Assembly (NCBI GenBank): GCA_023421115.1
Contig: JAEZUI010000252.1
Span: 32,495 to 96,494 of the forward strand
Direction of reading: 5' to 3'
From: Bacillota bacterium
GTDB lineage: Bacteria > Bacillota > Clostridia > Acetivibrionales > Acetivibrionaceae
DNA: 64,000 bases
Shown: positions 53,714-62,615 of the stretch, piece after piece
Numbering within the stretch: the stretch's first letter is position 1
How the letters are laid out: each line of letters begins with the position of its first letter
Notes under the pieces: model-generated
What the model was told of the DNA's origin: nothing
The model's database searches: none
The model's input: the letters and a program-made list of their open reading frames with translations, nothing else
Program-made: the position numbers and the translations under genes

Positions 53714-53838
53714 GCTATTGAAAGGGTGTTTTGCATTAATAAATCTAAGTTTAATTAGCATACAATAAAAAAGTTAGAAAAAAGTACAAGAAAGCCTCAT
53801 ATTCTAAATAACAGGAAGCTTATTTTTTTGGAGGATAT

Positions 53839-54999
53839 ATGAAACAAGCTAGACGACTTGATAATGCACCGCCCTACCTGTTTGTCGAAATTGAGGATAA
53901 TATAAAAAAGGCACTGGCAAAGGGTGTGGATGTAATAAACTTAGGGATTGGAGATCCTGATATGCCTACTCCTTATTTTGTGGTAAGGAAAATGGCAGAA
54001 GCAATAAATAATCCTGTTTACCATGCATATCCGGAATATGATGGCTCCTTGGAATTTAGGTGTGCAGTGGCACAACACTACAAAAAACGGTTTGGTGTGG
54101 ATTTAGATCCCGAGACTGAAGTGGTTGCCTTGTTAGGATCAAAGGAGGGAATTGCACATATATTCTTTGCGTTGGTAAACGAAGGCGACTTTACCCTTGT
54201 ACCTGACCCGGAATATCCGGTCTATGAACTGGCTACTGCACTTACAGGTGGCGTTCCATATCATATGCCACTAACAAGCGAAAATGGATTTTTTCCGGAA
54301 CTTTCAATAATACCTAAAGAAGTAGTTAAAAGAACAAAAATATTATTTGTAAATTATCCTAACAATCCAACGGGTGCAGTGGCAGATTTGAAACAGTTTC
54401 AAAGTATAGTGGATTTCGGGCTCAAACACGATATTGTAGTTTGTAATGATAATGCCTATTCAGAGTTTACATATGACGGTATAAAAGCCCCGAGTATTTT
54501 AATGGCCGATAAGGCAAAGGACATTGCAGTTGAATTTCATTCCTTTTCAAAGTCGTATAATATGACTGGCTGGCGTTTAGGTTTTGCTGCAGGGAACAGG
54601 GATGCAATATCAAAGCTTAAGAAGATGAAGAACAATATCGATTCAGGCGTTTTTACTGCAATACAGGTTGCAGGTATAGAAGCATTAAAAGGCTGTGAGA
54701 AGTTTGTTGAAGGTATGCAAAAGATTTATGCAAGAAGAAGGAATATTGCTATAAATGAGCTTCAAAACTTAGGTCTGGAATTTGAAGTTCCAATGGGAGC
54801 GTTTTATTTTTGGATAAAAGTGCCTAAAGGTTTTACTTCGAAGACTTATACACAAATGCTTTTAGATAAAACTGGTGTTGTAGTGGCACCTGGAAATGGT
54901 TATGGCGAGTACGGGGAGGGATATATTAGAATATCGCTAACAATTAGTGATGAGAGGCTAAAAGAAGCTTTTGAAAGAATTAAGAAACTTAGCTTGTAA
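53839..54999 (+). CDS. dapL: Class I aminotransferase, LL-diaminopimelate aminotransferase type
   Basis: This 386-residue PLP enzyme makes LL-diaminopimelate directly from tetrahydrodipicolinate in the lysine/peptidoglycan branch, or is a related aminotransferase. It has the N-terminal INLGIGDPDMPTP motif, the Lys-PLP segment SFSKSYNMTGWRLGF and the FVNYPNNPTGAVAD strand. The resemblance to the DapL group is good (PPYLFVEIEDNIKKALAKG start) but related aminotransferases share these motifs. A TTTGGAGG ribosome binding site precedes the start. Confidence 0.82.
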   Translation: MKQARRLDNAPPYLFVEIEDNIKKALAKGVDVINLGIGDPDMPTPYFVVRKMAEAINNPVYHAYPEYDGSLEFRCAVAQHYKKRFGVDLDPETEVVALLGSKEGIAHIFFALVNEGDFTLVPDPEYPVYELATALTGGVPYHMPLTSENGFFPELSIIPKEVVKRTKILFVNYPNNPTGAVADLKQFQSIVDFGLKHDIVVCNDNAYSEFTYDGIKAPSILMADKAKDIAVEFHSFSKSYNMTGWRLGFAAGNRDAISKLKKMKNNIDSGVFTAIQVAGIEALKGCEKFVEGMQKIYARRRNIAINELQNLGLEFEVPMGAFYFWIKVPKGFTSKTYTQMLLDKTGVVVAPGNGYGEYGEGYIRISLTISDERLKEAFERIKKLSL

Positions 55000-55010
55000 T
55001 AGGTTTATAA

Positions 55011-55045
55011 AAAGCGACTGCAAAGGATCTTTTTGGAGTCGCTTT
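55011..55045 (+). terminator. Terminator after the aminotransferase gene
   Basis: AAAGCGACT (55011-55019) pairs perfectly with AGTCGCTTT (55037-55045) over a 17-nt loop. It starts 11 bases beyond the stop. Confidence 0.8.
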
Positions 55046-55098
55046 AGTATATTTTAAAGATAATGAAAAGATAAAAAGCCCATAGAATGCTCAAAATA

Positions 55099-55587
55099 TT
55101 AAACTTTTAAGTCAATTTGCTTTCCAAAATAGCTGCTCATTTTCTTTTCATAGTTTTCTATGAAAAAATCCTTTTTATCTGAAGAGCCTTTTGAAACGGT
55201 GGTAGTTGTGCCGCCTGATACATATGACTTTCCGCATTCCGGACATATGCTGCTTTCAAGTTTGATAGATTGGTATAATATCTCTCGGTTATCTTTTAAG
55301 GCTTTTGCTTTTTCATTACTGACATGTTCTCTTTCATGGGACATTACTGTTGTAGCAGAAGCTTCCGGTGATATGTAGCCAGGAGTTTTAAAGGATACCC
55401 CAGGGTCATCCGAACCGTCAACATACCTTCGAGTCTTACAGGTTTGGCATTCGACTTTCCCGGCAGGGGAGTTTGGGTCAACTTTATTAAGGTCGCCGTT
55501 GGAAGGATTGATAGATCTATTGTTAGGAGTAATGTTGGGTAGATTAATGTAATAACTGCTTTGTTGATAGTTGGTGGAGATGTTCAT
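55099..55587 (-). CDS. Uncharacterised protein with HEREH motif and two CxxC pairs
   Basis: This is a 162-residue protein without a clear signal peptide. It has CQTCKTRRYVDGSDDPGVSF, then SHEREHVSNEKAKAL, then CPECGKSY. HEREH fits a zinc HExxH metalloprotease signature, and the CxxC pairs could form a zinc ribbon. The CxTCxxRRYVDGSDDPxVSF segment followed by VxxHExEHV recalls the SprA-related or putative metalloprotease families of Firmicutes, but this is uncertain. The C-terminus is charged. ATG 55587 is preferred to GTG 55596 because AAGGGGTG lies just upstream. Confidence 0.7.
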   Translation of the reverse strand: MNISTNYQQSSYYINLPNITPNNRSINPSNGDLNKVDPNSPAGKVECQTCKTRRYVDGSDDPGVSFKTPGYISPEASATTVMSHEREHVSNEKAKALKDNREILYQSIKLESSICPECGKSYVSGGTTTTVSKGSSDKKDFFIENYEKKMSSYFGKQIDLKV

Positions 55588-55710
55588 GATTTTCACCCCT
55601 TCTTCATTATTATACCATATTTTGTTTGAATTTTAAAGGCGATATTTTTTTATGAAGAAATATATGTCCCAATGAAACCAACAAAGAAGGAAATCTGGAA
55701 AAAACAGTTA

Positions 55711-55739
55711 TTGCAGTTGTATATGAATTGTGTTATAAT
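55711..55739 (+). promoter_or_regulatory. Promoter of the pheST T-box transcript
   Basis: TTGCAG (55711-55716), a 17-nt spacer, and TATAAT (55734-55739) lie about 20 bases upstream of the T-box leader. Confidence 0.75.
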
Positions 55740-55759
55740 ATTTAGAATGATAATTTAAA

Positions 55760-56015
55760 TGCAATGATAGAGAAAAGTAAACGGTTGAAGCTGGTATAAG
55801 AGAGAAGATATCATCGGCTGAGAATATCTTTATAGAGCAAACTGTTGAAGTTCCCTCTTGAGCAGCATCCTGAACATGATAAGGTTTAATAAGTAGGAGA
55901 TGCCGGTTAGCGACCGTTAATAGCAAAGAGTGCTTATATACTTATTGTATATGAGAATATGGGTGGTAACGCGGAGTTAGCTTTCGTCCCTTTTTGGGGT
56001 TCGAGGGCTTTTTTA
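55760..56015 (+). promoter_or_regulatory. T-box leader of pheST (Phe specifier)
   Basis: A full T-box arrangement: a stem I region with a GAGAAGATATCATCGGCTGAG part, the specifier TTC (55851-55853, Phe) in GAAGTTCCCTCTTG, the T-box core GGGTGGTAACGCGG at 55961-55974, and a terminator stem (GCTTTCG...CGAGGGC, about 55980-56008) with T residues after it. Uncharged tRNA(Phe) would stabilise the antiterminator and raise pheST expression. Confidence 0.93.
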
Positions 56016-56069
56016 TTGCACATTTTTAAAATATATCAGTATAAATGGGTTTAAGGAGGAGTCTTAAGT

Positions 56070-57089
56070 ATGAAAGAGCAGTTGAATAATATCAGAGTTC
56101 AAGCTGAAAATGAACTATCCGCTGCCGAAACAATACAGGATATGGAGAATATCAGAGTCAAGTTTTTAGGTAAAAAGGGTGAACTTACCTCAGTGTTGAG
56201 GGGCATGGGAGCACTATCGGCAGAGGAAAGACCTATTATAGGTCAGGTTGCTAATGAAGTTAGAGAAGCATTAGAAAATAAAATTGAAGAACTAAAAAAG
56301 AAGCTTCAAAATAAGGAAAGGGATCTTAAACTATCGCAGGAAGTTATCGATGTTACCATTCCCGGGAAGAGAAAGGTTTTAGGTAAGAAGCATCCTCTTA
56401 CTATAGTAATGGACGAAATCAAAGAAGTGTTTATCGGTATGGGCTATGAGATAGCTGAAGGCCCTGAAGTTGAGAAGGATTATTATAATTTTGAAGCCCT
56501 AAATATACCAAAGAATCACCCTGCGAGGGATGTGCAGGATACTTTCTATATAAATGAAAATATACTTTTAAGAACACAAACATCACCTGTCCAAATAAGG
56601 GTTATGGAGAACAAAAAACCTCCTATAAAGATCATTTGCCCTGGGCGTGTTTATCGTTCTGATGCAGTTGATGCAACGCATTCACCTATTTTCCATCAGG
56701 TGGAAGGACTTGTTGTAGACAAAGGTGTGACAATGGGAGACCTTATAGGAACTTTGAAAATTTTTGCAAAGAGCTTATTTGGAGAAAAGACCGATATCAG
56801 GCTTAGACCACATCATTTCCCATTTACCGAGCCTAGTGCAGAGGTAGATGTATCCTGTTGGACTTGCGGTGGTAAAGGATGTAGAGTATGTAAGAATGAA
56901 GGTTGGATAGAAATTCTTGGGGCAGGAATGGTTCATCCAAAGGTACTTGAGGTATGTGGCATAGATCCTGAAGTATACAGCGGATTTGCATTTGGACTTG
57001 GAGCAGAGAGAACTGCCATGGGAAGATTTAATATAGATGATATGAGGCTGTTGTACGAAAATGACATAAGGTTTTTGAAACAGTTTTAG
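56070..57089 (+). CDS. pheS: Phenylalanyl-tRNA synthetase alpha subunit
   Basis: This 339-residue class II catalytic subunit has an N-terminal coiled coil (about 1-85), motif 1 (KHPLTIVMDEIKEVFIGMGY), motif 2 region (FHQVEGLVVDKG) and motif 3 (GLGAERTAMGRF). It also has a Cys-rich CWTCGGKGCRVCK insertion near residue 270 that could bind zinc. It is controlled by the T-box and followed by pheT after 64 bases. Confidence 0.96.
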   Translation: MKEQLNNIRVQAENELSAAETIQDMENIRVKFLGKKGELTSVLRGMGALSAEERPIIGQVANEVREALENKIEELKKKLQNKERDLKLSQEVIDVTIPGKRKVLGKKHPLTIVMDEIKEVFIGMGYEIAEGPEVEKDYYNFEALNIPKNHPARDVQDTFYINENILLRTQTSPVQIRVMENKKPPIKIICPGRVYRSDAVDATHSPIFHQVEGLVVDKGVTMGDLIGTLKIFAKSLFGEKTDIRLRPHHFPFTEPSAEVDVSCWTCGGKGCRVCKNEGWIEILGAGMVHPKVLEVCGIDPEVYSGFAFGLGAERTAMGRFNIDDMRLLYENDIRFLKQF

Positions 57090-57153
57090 TTTTATAAGCT
57101 TTAAAAAAGTTTGTAATTTCCATTTTTAGAAATTGTGAAAGGAGTATAAAATT

Positions 57154-59544
57154 ATGAAAGCACCACTAAAATGGCTTAAAGATTATGTTGATATAGACGT
57201 TTCACCGAAAGAATTATCCGATGCTATGACTCTTTCGGGATCAAAGGTTGAAGGAATTGAGGTACAGGGGGAGGAAATCAGTAAGGTAGTAGTGGGTAAA
57301 ATAATATCCATTGAAAAACATCCCGACGCAGACAAGCTACAAGTAACCAAAGTTGATATAGGAAGCCAAGTAATACAGGTTGTTACAGGCGCTCAAAACA
57401 TTAAACTTGATGATTATATTCCGGTAGCTTTAGTTGGAGCAACTCTTCCCGGTGATAAGAAGATATCAAAGGGAAAGCTTAGGGGAGTTGAATCAAATGG
57501 CATGATGTGCTCTATAGAGGAGCTGAATCTCTCAAAGGAAGATTATCCTGATGCTCCAGAGGATGGAATATATATACTTGAACCGGGTACTGAGCTTGGT
57601 AAAGACATTAAAGAGGTTATGGGGATTAGTGAAACAACCATAGATTTTGAAATTACATCAAACAGACCCGATTGCCTTAGTATAATAGGTCTTGCAAGAG
57701 AAGCGGCTGTGACCTTAAAAAAAGAATTTAAAAAGCCTCAAGTTAAAGTTTTGGAACAGGCAGATGAAGCAAAAAACTATGTTTCGGTAGAAATAAAAGA
57801 TGCTGATTTATGTCCAAGATATACGGCTAGAGTTGTTAAAGACGTAAAAATTGGTCCTTCCCCTAGGTGGATGAAAGAAAAGCTAAGGGCTGCTGGAGTA
57901 CGCCCTATTAATAATATTGTAGATATTACAAATTATGTTATGCTAGAGTATGGTCAGCCAATGCACGCTTTTGACCTCAAAGATGTACAGGGAAACAAGA
58001 TTATTGTCAGAAGGGCATTAGAGGGAGAAGTTCTTAAGACTCTTGACGATCAGGACAGAGATTTGGATTCTTCCATGTTGGTTATTGCGGACGAAAATAG
58101 AGCAATAGCAGTAGCTGGAGTTATGGGAGGAGCTAATTCTGAGATTTCCGGCGATGCAAAAGCTGTAATCTTCGAGTCTGCAAACTTTAATGGTACATCG
58201 GTAAGGCTTACCGCAAAGAAACTTGGCCTTAGGACAGAAGCCTCAGGACGTTTTGAAAAAGGTCTTGATGTTGAAAATGTTATACCGGCTCTTGAGAGAG
58301 CTGTGCAGCTCGTTGAAGAGTTAGGAGCGGGAACAGTTTGCAAAGGAATAGTAGATTGCTATGTGAAAAAACAGGAGCAAGTTACAATTAGCTTAAGACC
58401 TGATAAGATTAATACTTTTCTCGGAACAGATATATCAAAAAAGGAAATGTTGGATATTTTGAAGGCTCTCGAGTTTGAAATTGATGAATACACTGATACG
58501 GTCAAAGTTCCAAGTTTTAGACCCGATGTTGAGAGGGAAGCAGATATAGCTGAGGAGATAGCAAGGTTTTACGGCTACAACAATATTGAGGCAACTCTGC
58601 TGTCCGGTAAAGCGGCTACTCTCGGTAAAAAAACATATAAACAAAGTTTAGAGGATTTGATTAAGGATACAATGGTTTCTTGCGGTTTATATGAAGCATT
58701 TACTTATTCCTTCACAAGTCCTAAAGTCTTTGACAAACTTAATCTTCCGCAAGACAGCAATTTGAGAAATGCTGTTGTTATTTCGAATCCTTTAGGTGAA
58801 GATTACAGTATTATGAGGACAACAACCATTGCCGATATGCTTACAGTTATCAGTACAAATTATAATAGGAGAATAGATGAAGCTAGACTTTTTGAAATGT
58901 CCTTTGTATATTTGCCGGAGAGTTTGCCGGTAAAAGAACTTCCTAAGGAAAAACCAATACTTACTTTGGGAATGTATGGAAAAACCGATTTTTGTGAATT
59001 GAAGGGGACCGTTGAAGAGCTTCTTTTAAGACTTGGTATAAAGGAATACGAATTTGCACCAGTTAAGGATAATCCTTCTTTCCACCCGGGAAGAACAGCG
59101 AGTCTGATGATAAAAGGCGAATATGCCGGTATAATCGGTGAAGTGCACCCAGCTGTATCGGAGAAATTAGAGTGTCCTGAAAGGACCTATCTTGGAGTGC
59201 TAGAAGTTGAAAGTCTTGTTAAAAATGCCTCTATGGAATCTCAATACAAGCCGCTTCCAAAATTCCCGGCAGTTTCAAGGGATATTGCGATGCTTGTTAA
59301 AGACGAGATAATGGTAAAACAAATAGAAGATATTATAAAACAAAGATCAGGAAAAATACTTGAAGATATTAAGTTGTTTGACGTATATAAAGGTAAACAG
59401 GTACCTGAGGGTATGAAGAGTGTGGCCTATTCCATAACCTTCAGAGCATCGGATAGGACACTTACTGACGATGAAGTAGGTAAGGCGATGACAAAAATAC
59501 TTGATGGATTGAAAAATAATATTGAAGCACAATTAAGAGAGTAA
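57154..59544 (+). CDS. pheT: Phenylalanyl-tRNA synthetase beta subunit
   Basis: This 796-residue subunit has an EMAP-II-like tRNA-binding domain (about 40-155, VVGKIISIEKHPDADKLQVTK), the B3/B4 editing domain (about 215-390), B5 (about 400-475), a catalytic-like core and a C-terminal FDX-ACB anticodon domain (about 700-795, FPAVSRDIAMLVKDE). The length is normal. It forms the alpha2beta2 enzyme with PheS and lies in the same T-box operon. Confidence 0.96.
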   Translation: MKAPLKWLKDYVDIDVSPKELSDAMTLSGSKVEGIEVQGEEISKVVVGKIISIEKHPDADKLQVTKVDIGSQVIQVVTGAQNIKLDDYIPVALVGATLPGDKKISKGKLRGVESNGMMCSIEELNLSKEDYPDAPEDGIYILEPGTELGKDIKEVMGISETTIDFEITSNRPDCLSIIGLAREAAVTLKKEFKKPQVKVLEQADEAKNYVSVEIKDADLCPRYTARVVKDVKIGPSPRWMKEKLRAAGVRPINNIVDITNYVMLEYGQPMHAFDLKDVQGNKIIVRRALEGEVLKTLDDQDRDLDSSMLVIADENRAIAVAGVMGGANSEISGDAKAVIFESANFNGTSVRLTAKKLGLRTEASGRFEKGLDVENVIPALERAVQLVEELGAGTVCKGIVDCYVKKQEQVTISLRPDKINTFLGTDISKKEMLDILKALEFEIDEYTDTVKVPSFRPDVEREADIAEEIARFYGYNNIEATLLSGKAATLGKKTYKQSLEDLIKDTMVSCGLYEAFTYSFTSPKVFDKLNLPQDSNLRNAVVISNPLGEDYSIMRTTTIADMLTVISTNYNRRIDEARLFEMSFVYLPESLPVKELPKEKPILTLGMYGKTDFCELKGTVEELLLRLGIKEYEFAPVKDNPSFHPGRTASLMIKGEYAGIIGEVHPAVSEKLECPERTYLGVLEVESLVKNASMESQYKPLPKFPAVSRDIAMLVKDEIMVKQIEDIIKQRSGKILEDIKLFDVYKGKQVPEGMKSVAYSITFRASDRTLTDDEVGKAMTKILDGLKNNIEAQLRE

Positions 59545-59551
59545 TTAAAAA

Positions 59552-59597
59552 AGAGCTGAGCATTATTGGCAAATAACCATTAATGCTCAGCTCTCTT
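59552..59597. terminator. Bidirectional terminator after pheT
   Basis: AGAGCTGAGCATTA (59552-59565) pairs with TAATGCTCAGCTCT (59581-59594), flanked by A and T residues. It serves pheST on one strand and the spore protein on the other. Confidence 0.92.
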
Positions 59598-59603
59598 TAA
59601 TTC

Positions 59604-59825
59604 TTATACCATTTGGTTTTCTACCATCTCAATCATTCTTTTTACCATTTGCCCACCTATTGGTCCGCCTTCTAAACCATTTACTTTTGCAGGTACATCG
59701 CCCTTGTAATGATCATTGTTTTCCTTAACAAATTGTAAATGTCCTATTTCCTTTGCGCATTCCATTTTAAATTTTGTTAATGCCTCTCTGCTATCAGGCA
59801 CTAATGGAGTTTTAGGTCTTGACAT
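59604..59825 (-). CDS. Small acid-soluble spore protein, alpha/beta type
   Basis: This is a 73-residue DNA-binding spore protein that protects DNA in dormant spores. It has the conserved C-terminal block KVNGLEGGPIGGQMVKRMIE and the N-terminal helix (ALTKFKMECAKEIG). The usual GPR protease site has a Glu-Ile/Phe/Val-Ala core; here it reads Glu-Cys-Ala. The start is ATG 59825 (MSRPKTPLVPDS) with GGTGA upstream. It is strong evidence that the organism forms spores. Confidence 0.92.
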   Translation of the reverse strand: MSRPKTPLVPDSREALTKFKMECAKEIGHLQFVKENNDHYKGDVPAKVNGLEGGPIGGQMVKRMIEMVENQMV

Positions 59826-60096
59826 AATATTCACCAACCTTAAATTTTATTTATACAAATATATTTTTTACGTAAATTTAAAATTGTTACATAGAAATTT
59901 CAGGAGCATATCTATATATTTCTTTGTAATTCCAATGTTTGTGAGGTATATAGGAATATAAAGGTGATTAAGGATGAAAAAATTAGAATAGTCTATTGCT
60001 TTGAAACAAATCATTTGTTAATATATAAACAATGTACGGCAATAATATTAATGCTACTATAAAAAGCAAATTAATAATATATAGGAGGTTTGATAA

Positions 60097-61449
60097 ATGG
60101 AAACAATTAAATTTGATTATTCAAAAGCCGGTGAGTTTGTACAGGAAAGCGAAGTCCGCTGTCTTGATAATTTTATAAAATCAGCTCACGATATGCTCCA
60201 CAATAAGACAGGGGCAGGTAATGATTATGTAGGTTGGGTTGACCATCCTTTAAATTATGATAAAGAAGAGTTTGCAAGGATAAAAAAAGCTGCAGAAAAA
60301 ATAAAATCCGATTCGGATGCTTTGATTGTAATAGGTATTGGTGGTTCTTATCTTGGAGCTAAAGCTGCAATAGATATGCTTTCCCATTCATTTCACAATG
60401 TAATGCCAAAAGCTAAAAGAAATGCTCCTGAAATCTACTTTGTAGGAAATAATATCAGTTCTACATATATTGCGGATTTATTGGAAGTGATAGAAGGAAA
60501 GGAAATCTCGGTAAACGTTATTTCAAAATCCGGTACTACTACTGAACCAGCGATTGGATTCAGGATTTTCAAGGAGTACATGGAGAACAAGTACGGAAAA
60601 GAAGGAGCAACAAAGAGAATATACGCAACCACAGATAAAGAAAAGGGTGCATTAAAGCAACTTGCAACAGAAGAAGGTTATGAGACTTTTGTTGTACCCG
60701 ATGATATTGGAGGAAGATTCTCTGTATTGACTGCTGTTGGATTACTTCCGATTGCCGTATCCGGTGCTGATATTGACAGTATGATGAAAGGCGCCTATGA
60801 CGCTTACCAGCTTTATAATAATAAAAATGTAGATGAGAACGATTGTTATAAATATGCCGCTGTAAGAAATGCTTTATATAGAAAAGGAAAGTCCATTGAA
60901 ATTATGGTAAACTATGAGCCTTCACTTCATTACTTTACGGAATGGTGGAAACAGTTGTACGGAGAAAGTGAAGGAAAAGATCAAAAAGGTATATTCCCGG
61001 CAGGAGTTGATTTTACATCAGATTTACATTCCATGGGACAATATATTCAAGATGGCCTTAGGAATCTATTTGAGACTGTTGTTAAGGTTGAAAAACCAAG
61101 AAAGAACATTGTAATTAAGGAAGACAAGGATAATCTTGATGGTTTGAACTTTGTAGCAGGTAAAGATATCGATTTTGTTAATAAAAAGGCTATGGAGGGA
61201 ACTTTGCTCGCTCATAATGATGGAGGAGTTCCAAACCTTGTGATTACAATACCGCAGTTGAATGAATACTACTTTGGAAATATGGTTTACTTCTTTGAAA
61301 AAGCCTGTGGAATAAGCGGTTATTTACTAGGTGTAAATCCTTTCGATCAGCCTGGTGTTGAGGCATATAAGAAAAATATGTTTGCACTGTTGGGTAAACC
61401 TGGATATGAGGATGAAAAGAAGAAGCTCGAAGAACGTCTTTCTAAGTAA
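60097..61449 (+). CDS. pgi: Glucose-6-phosphate isomerase
   Basis: This 450-residue enzyme interconverts glucose-6-phosphate and fructose-6-phosphate in glycolysis. Conserved motifs: GIGGSYLGAKAAIDML near residue 80, the Ser/Thr phosphate-binding SKSGTTTEPAIGFR, the DIGGRFSVLTAVG signature, and the C-terminal GVNPFDQPGVEAYKKNMF. The catalytic Glu falls in the QLYGESEGKDQKG segment. The length matches the bacterial short class. It has AGGAGGT upstream and a terminator downstream. Confidence 0.96.
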   Translation: METIKFDYSKAGEFVQESEVRCLDNFIKSAHDMLHNKTGAGNDYVGWVDHPLNYDKEEFARIKKAAEKIKSDSDALIVIGIGGSYLGAKAAIDMLSHSFHNVMPKAKRNAPEIYFVGNNISSTYIADLLEVIEGKEISVNVISKSGTTTEPAIGFRIFKEYMENKYGKEGATKRIYATTDKEKGALKQLATEEGYETFVVPDDIGGRFSVLTAVGLLPIAVSGADIDSMMKGAYDAYQLYNNKNVDENDCYKYAAVRNALYRKGKSIEIMVNYEPSLHYFTEWWKQLYGESEGKDQKGIFPAGVDFTSDLHSMGQYIQDGLRNLFETVVKVEKPRKNIVIKEDKDNLDGLNFVAGKDIDFVNKKAMEGTLLAHNDGGVPNLVITIPQLNEYYFGNMVYFFEKACGISGYLLGVNPFDQPGVEAYKKNMFALLGKPGYEDEKKKLEERLSK

Positions 61450-61454
61450 TATAG

Positions 61455-61485
61455 ATAGGGCAGAACTGTAAAGGTTCTGCCCTAT
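61455..61485. terminator. Bidirectional terminator after pgi
   Basis: ATAGGGCAGAAC (61455-61466) pairs perfectly with GTTCTGCCCTAT (61474-61485) over TGTAAAG. The end touches the stop codon of the convergent phosphoesterase gene. Confidence 0.85.
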
Positions 61486-62291
61486 GGAAAGTATAAAACT
61501 GTAATTTCAGGGGGCGATAAAAACCTCAAGGGAAATAAGACATTGCCAATACCGCTATTTATGTATATTATCATATTGTTCAACTTGTTAAGTTCTTTTT
61601 TTATGCCCAATTTACAGACTCTTTCATGCCTTAAAAACTTAAATTCAATATCAAAAGGCATCCAAATTTGTCCGCCGTGGAAGTGACCGCATAGCAAAAA
61701 GTCTACTGCATCTTCCGGAAGCTCAAGAGCTATGTCAGGGTTGTGAGAGAACGCAATATTTGCTGTTACATTACTTTTGCAATTTGACAAGGCTTTATTT
61801 ATATTATAGCGACCTGACCTAAAGTCTTCTATACCTATAATATTATAATTTTGTGCATTTTTACTATATAATACGGAATCATTAAGTAATACTTTTATGC
61901 CTCTTTTTTCTAAGTCTGCTGTAAATTTCTCAAGCCCTGCTTCATTTTTGTGAAATACTCTGTAGTCATGATTACCAAAGCACAAGAATATTTCATAATT
62001 CCCTCTTATACTATCGAGAAATTTGAAAAAGGCAGGTATTTGCCTAGTGCTGTCTATATAATCTCCTGTTAAAATAATCAAATCGGGCTTTTCCTTTTTT
62101 AAGACCTTATATATTTTTTTTATGTCGACTCTAAGTAAACTTATGTGAATATCAGATAGCTGAATAACTTTAAGATGATTAATGCTTTCGGTAAAAAATA
62201 CTTTTTTAATTTTAAATGTTGTTGCTTCAAAACGCATATATACCAGTACAATAAGAGCAATTACCAAACCAATGTATAAAAAAGTCATCAT
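61482..62291 (-). CDS. Membrane-anchored metallophosphoesterase
   Basis: This is a protein of about 269 residues with an N-terminal membrane helix (FLYIGLVIALIVLVYMRF) and a calcineurin-like phosphoesterase domain: QLSDIHIS, LTGDYIDS, FGNHDYR, FSHNPD and LLCGHFHGGQI supply the two-metal ligands. It resembles the YkuE/YaeI type that acts on lipid or cell-envelope phosphates; the substrate is unknown. The start at ATG 62291 (with GGAG upstream) is preferred to 62306. Confidence 0.88.
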   Translation of the reverse strand: MMTFLYIGLVIALIVLVYMRFEATTFKIKKVFFTESINHLKVIQLSDIHISLLRVDIKKIYKVLKKEKPDLIILTGDYIDSTRQIPAFFKFLDSIRGNYEIFLCFGNHDYRVFHKNEAGLEKFTADLEKRGIKVLLNDSVLYSKNAQNYNIIGIEDFRSGRYNINKALSNCKSNVTANIAFSHNPDIALELPEDAVDFLLCGHFHGGQIWMPFDIEFKFLRHERVCKLGIKKELNKLNNMIIYINSGIGNVLFPLRFLSPPEITVLYFP

Positions 62292-62615
62292 ATTACTCCA
62301 AACCATATTTTCTATTACTACTATTTATTAATATATCAGCTAAAGCTTTTTAGTACAACTGATTTTTGAGATGGGGAATTTAGGAGTTCATAAAATAACT
62401 TATACAATGGTAGCAGCACAATGCACATCACATAAACAAATCACTTATCGAGAAACGTGTAGACAAAAAAGAAGGATTTTCTAAAAAAAAATAGAATACA
62501 TAATATAAGAAAATTATAACATTGCATTCATGACACAATTCTTACTAAAAATTATTTCTTAATTAATTCTATCTTATTTGAGGCGAAATCGTTGAATTTC
62601 GTAGGAGGTATCTAT
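62292..62615. other. Divergent promoter region, phosphoesterase / chemoreceptor
   Basis: About 320 AT-rich bases without a gene. Both promoters should lie here; no clear boxes or repeats were identified. Confidence 0.4.
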
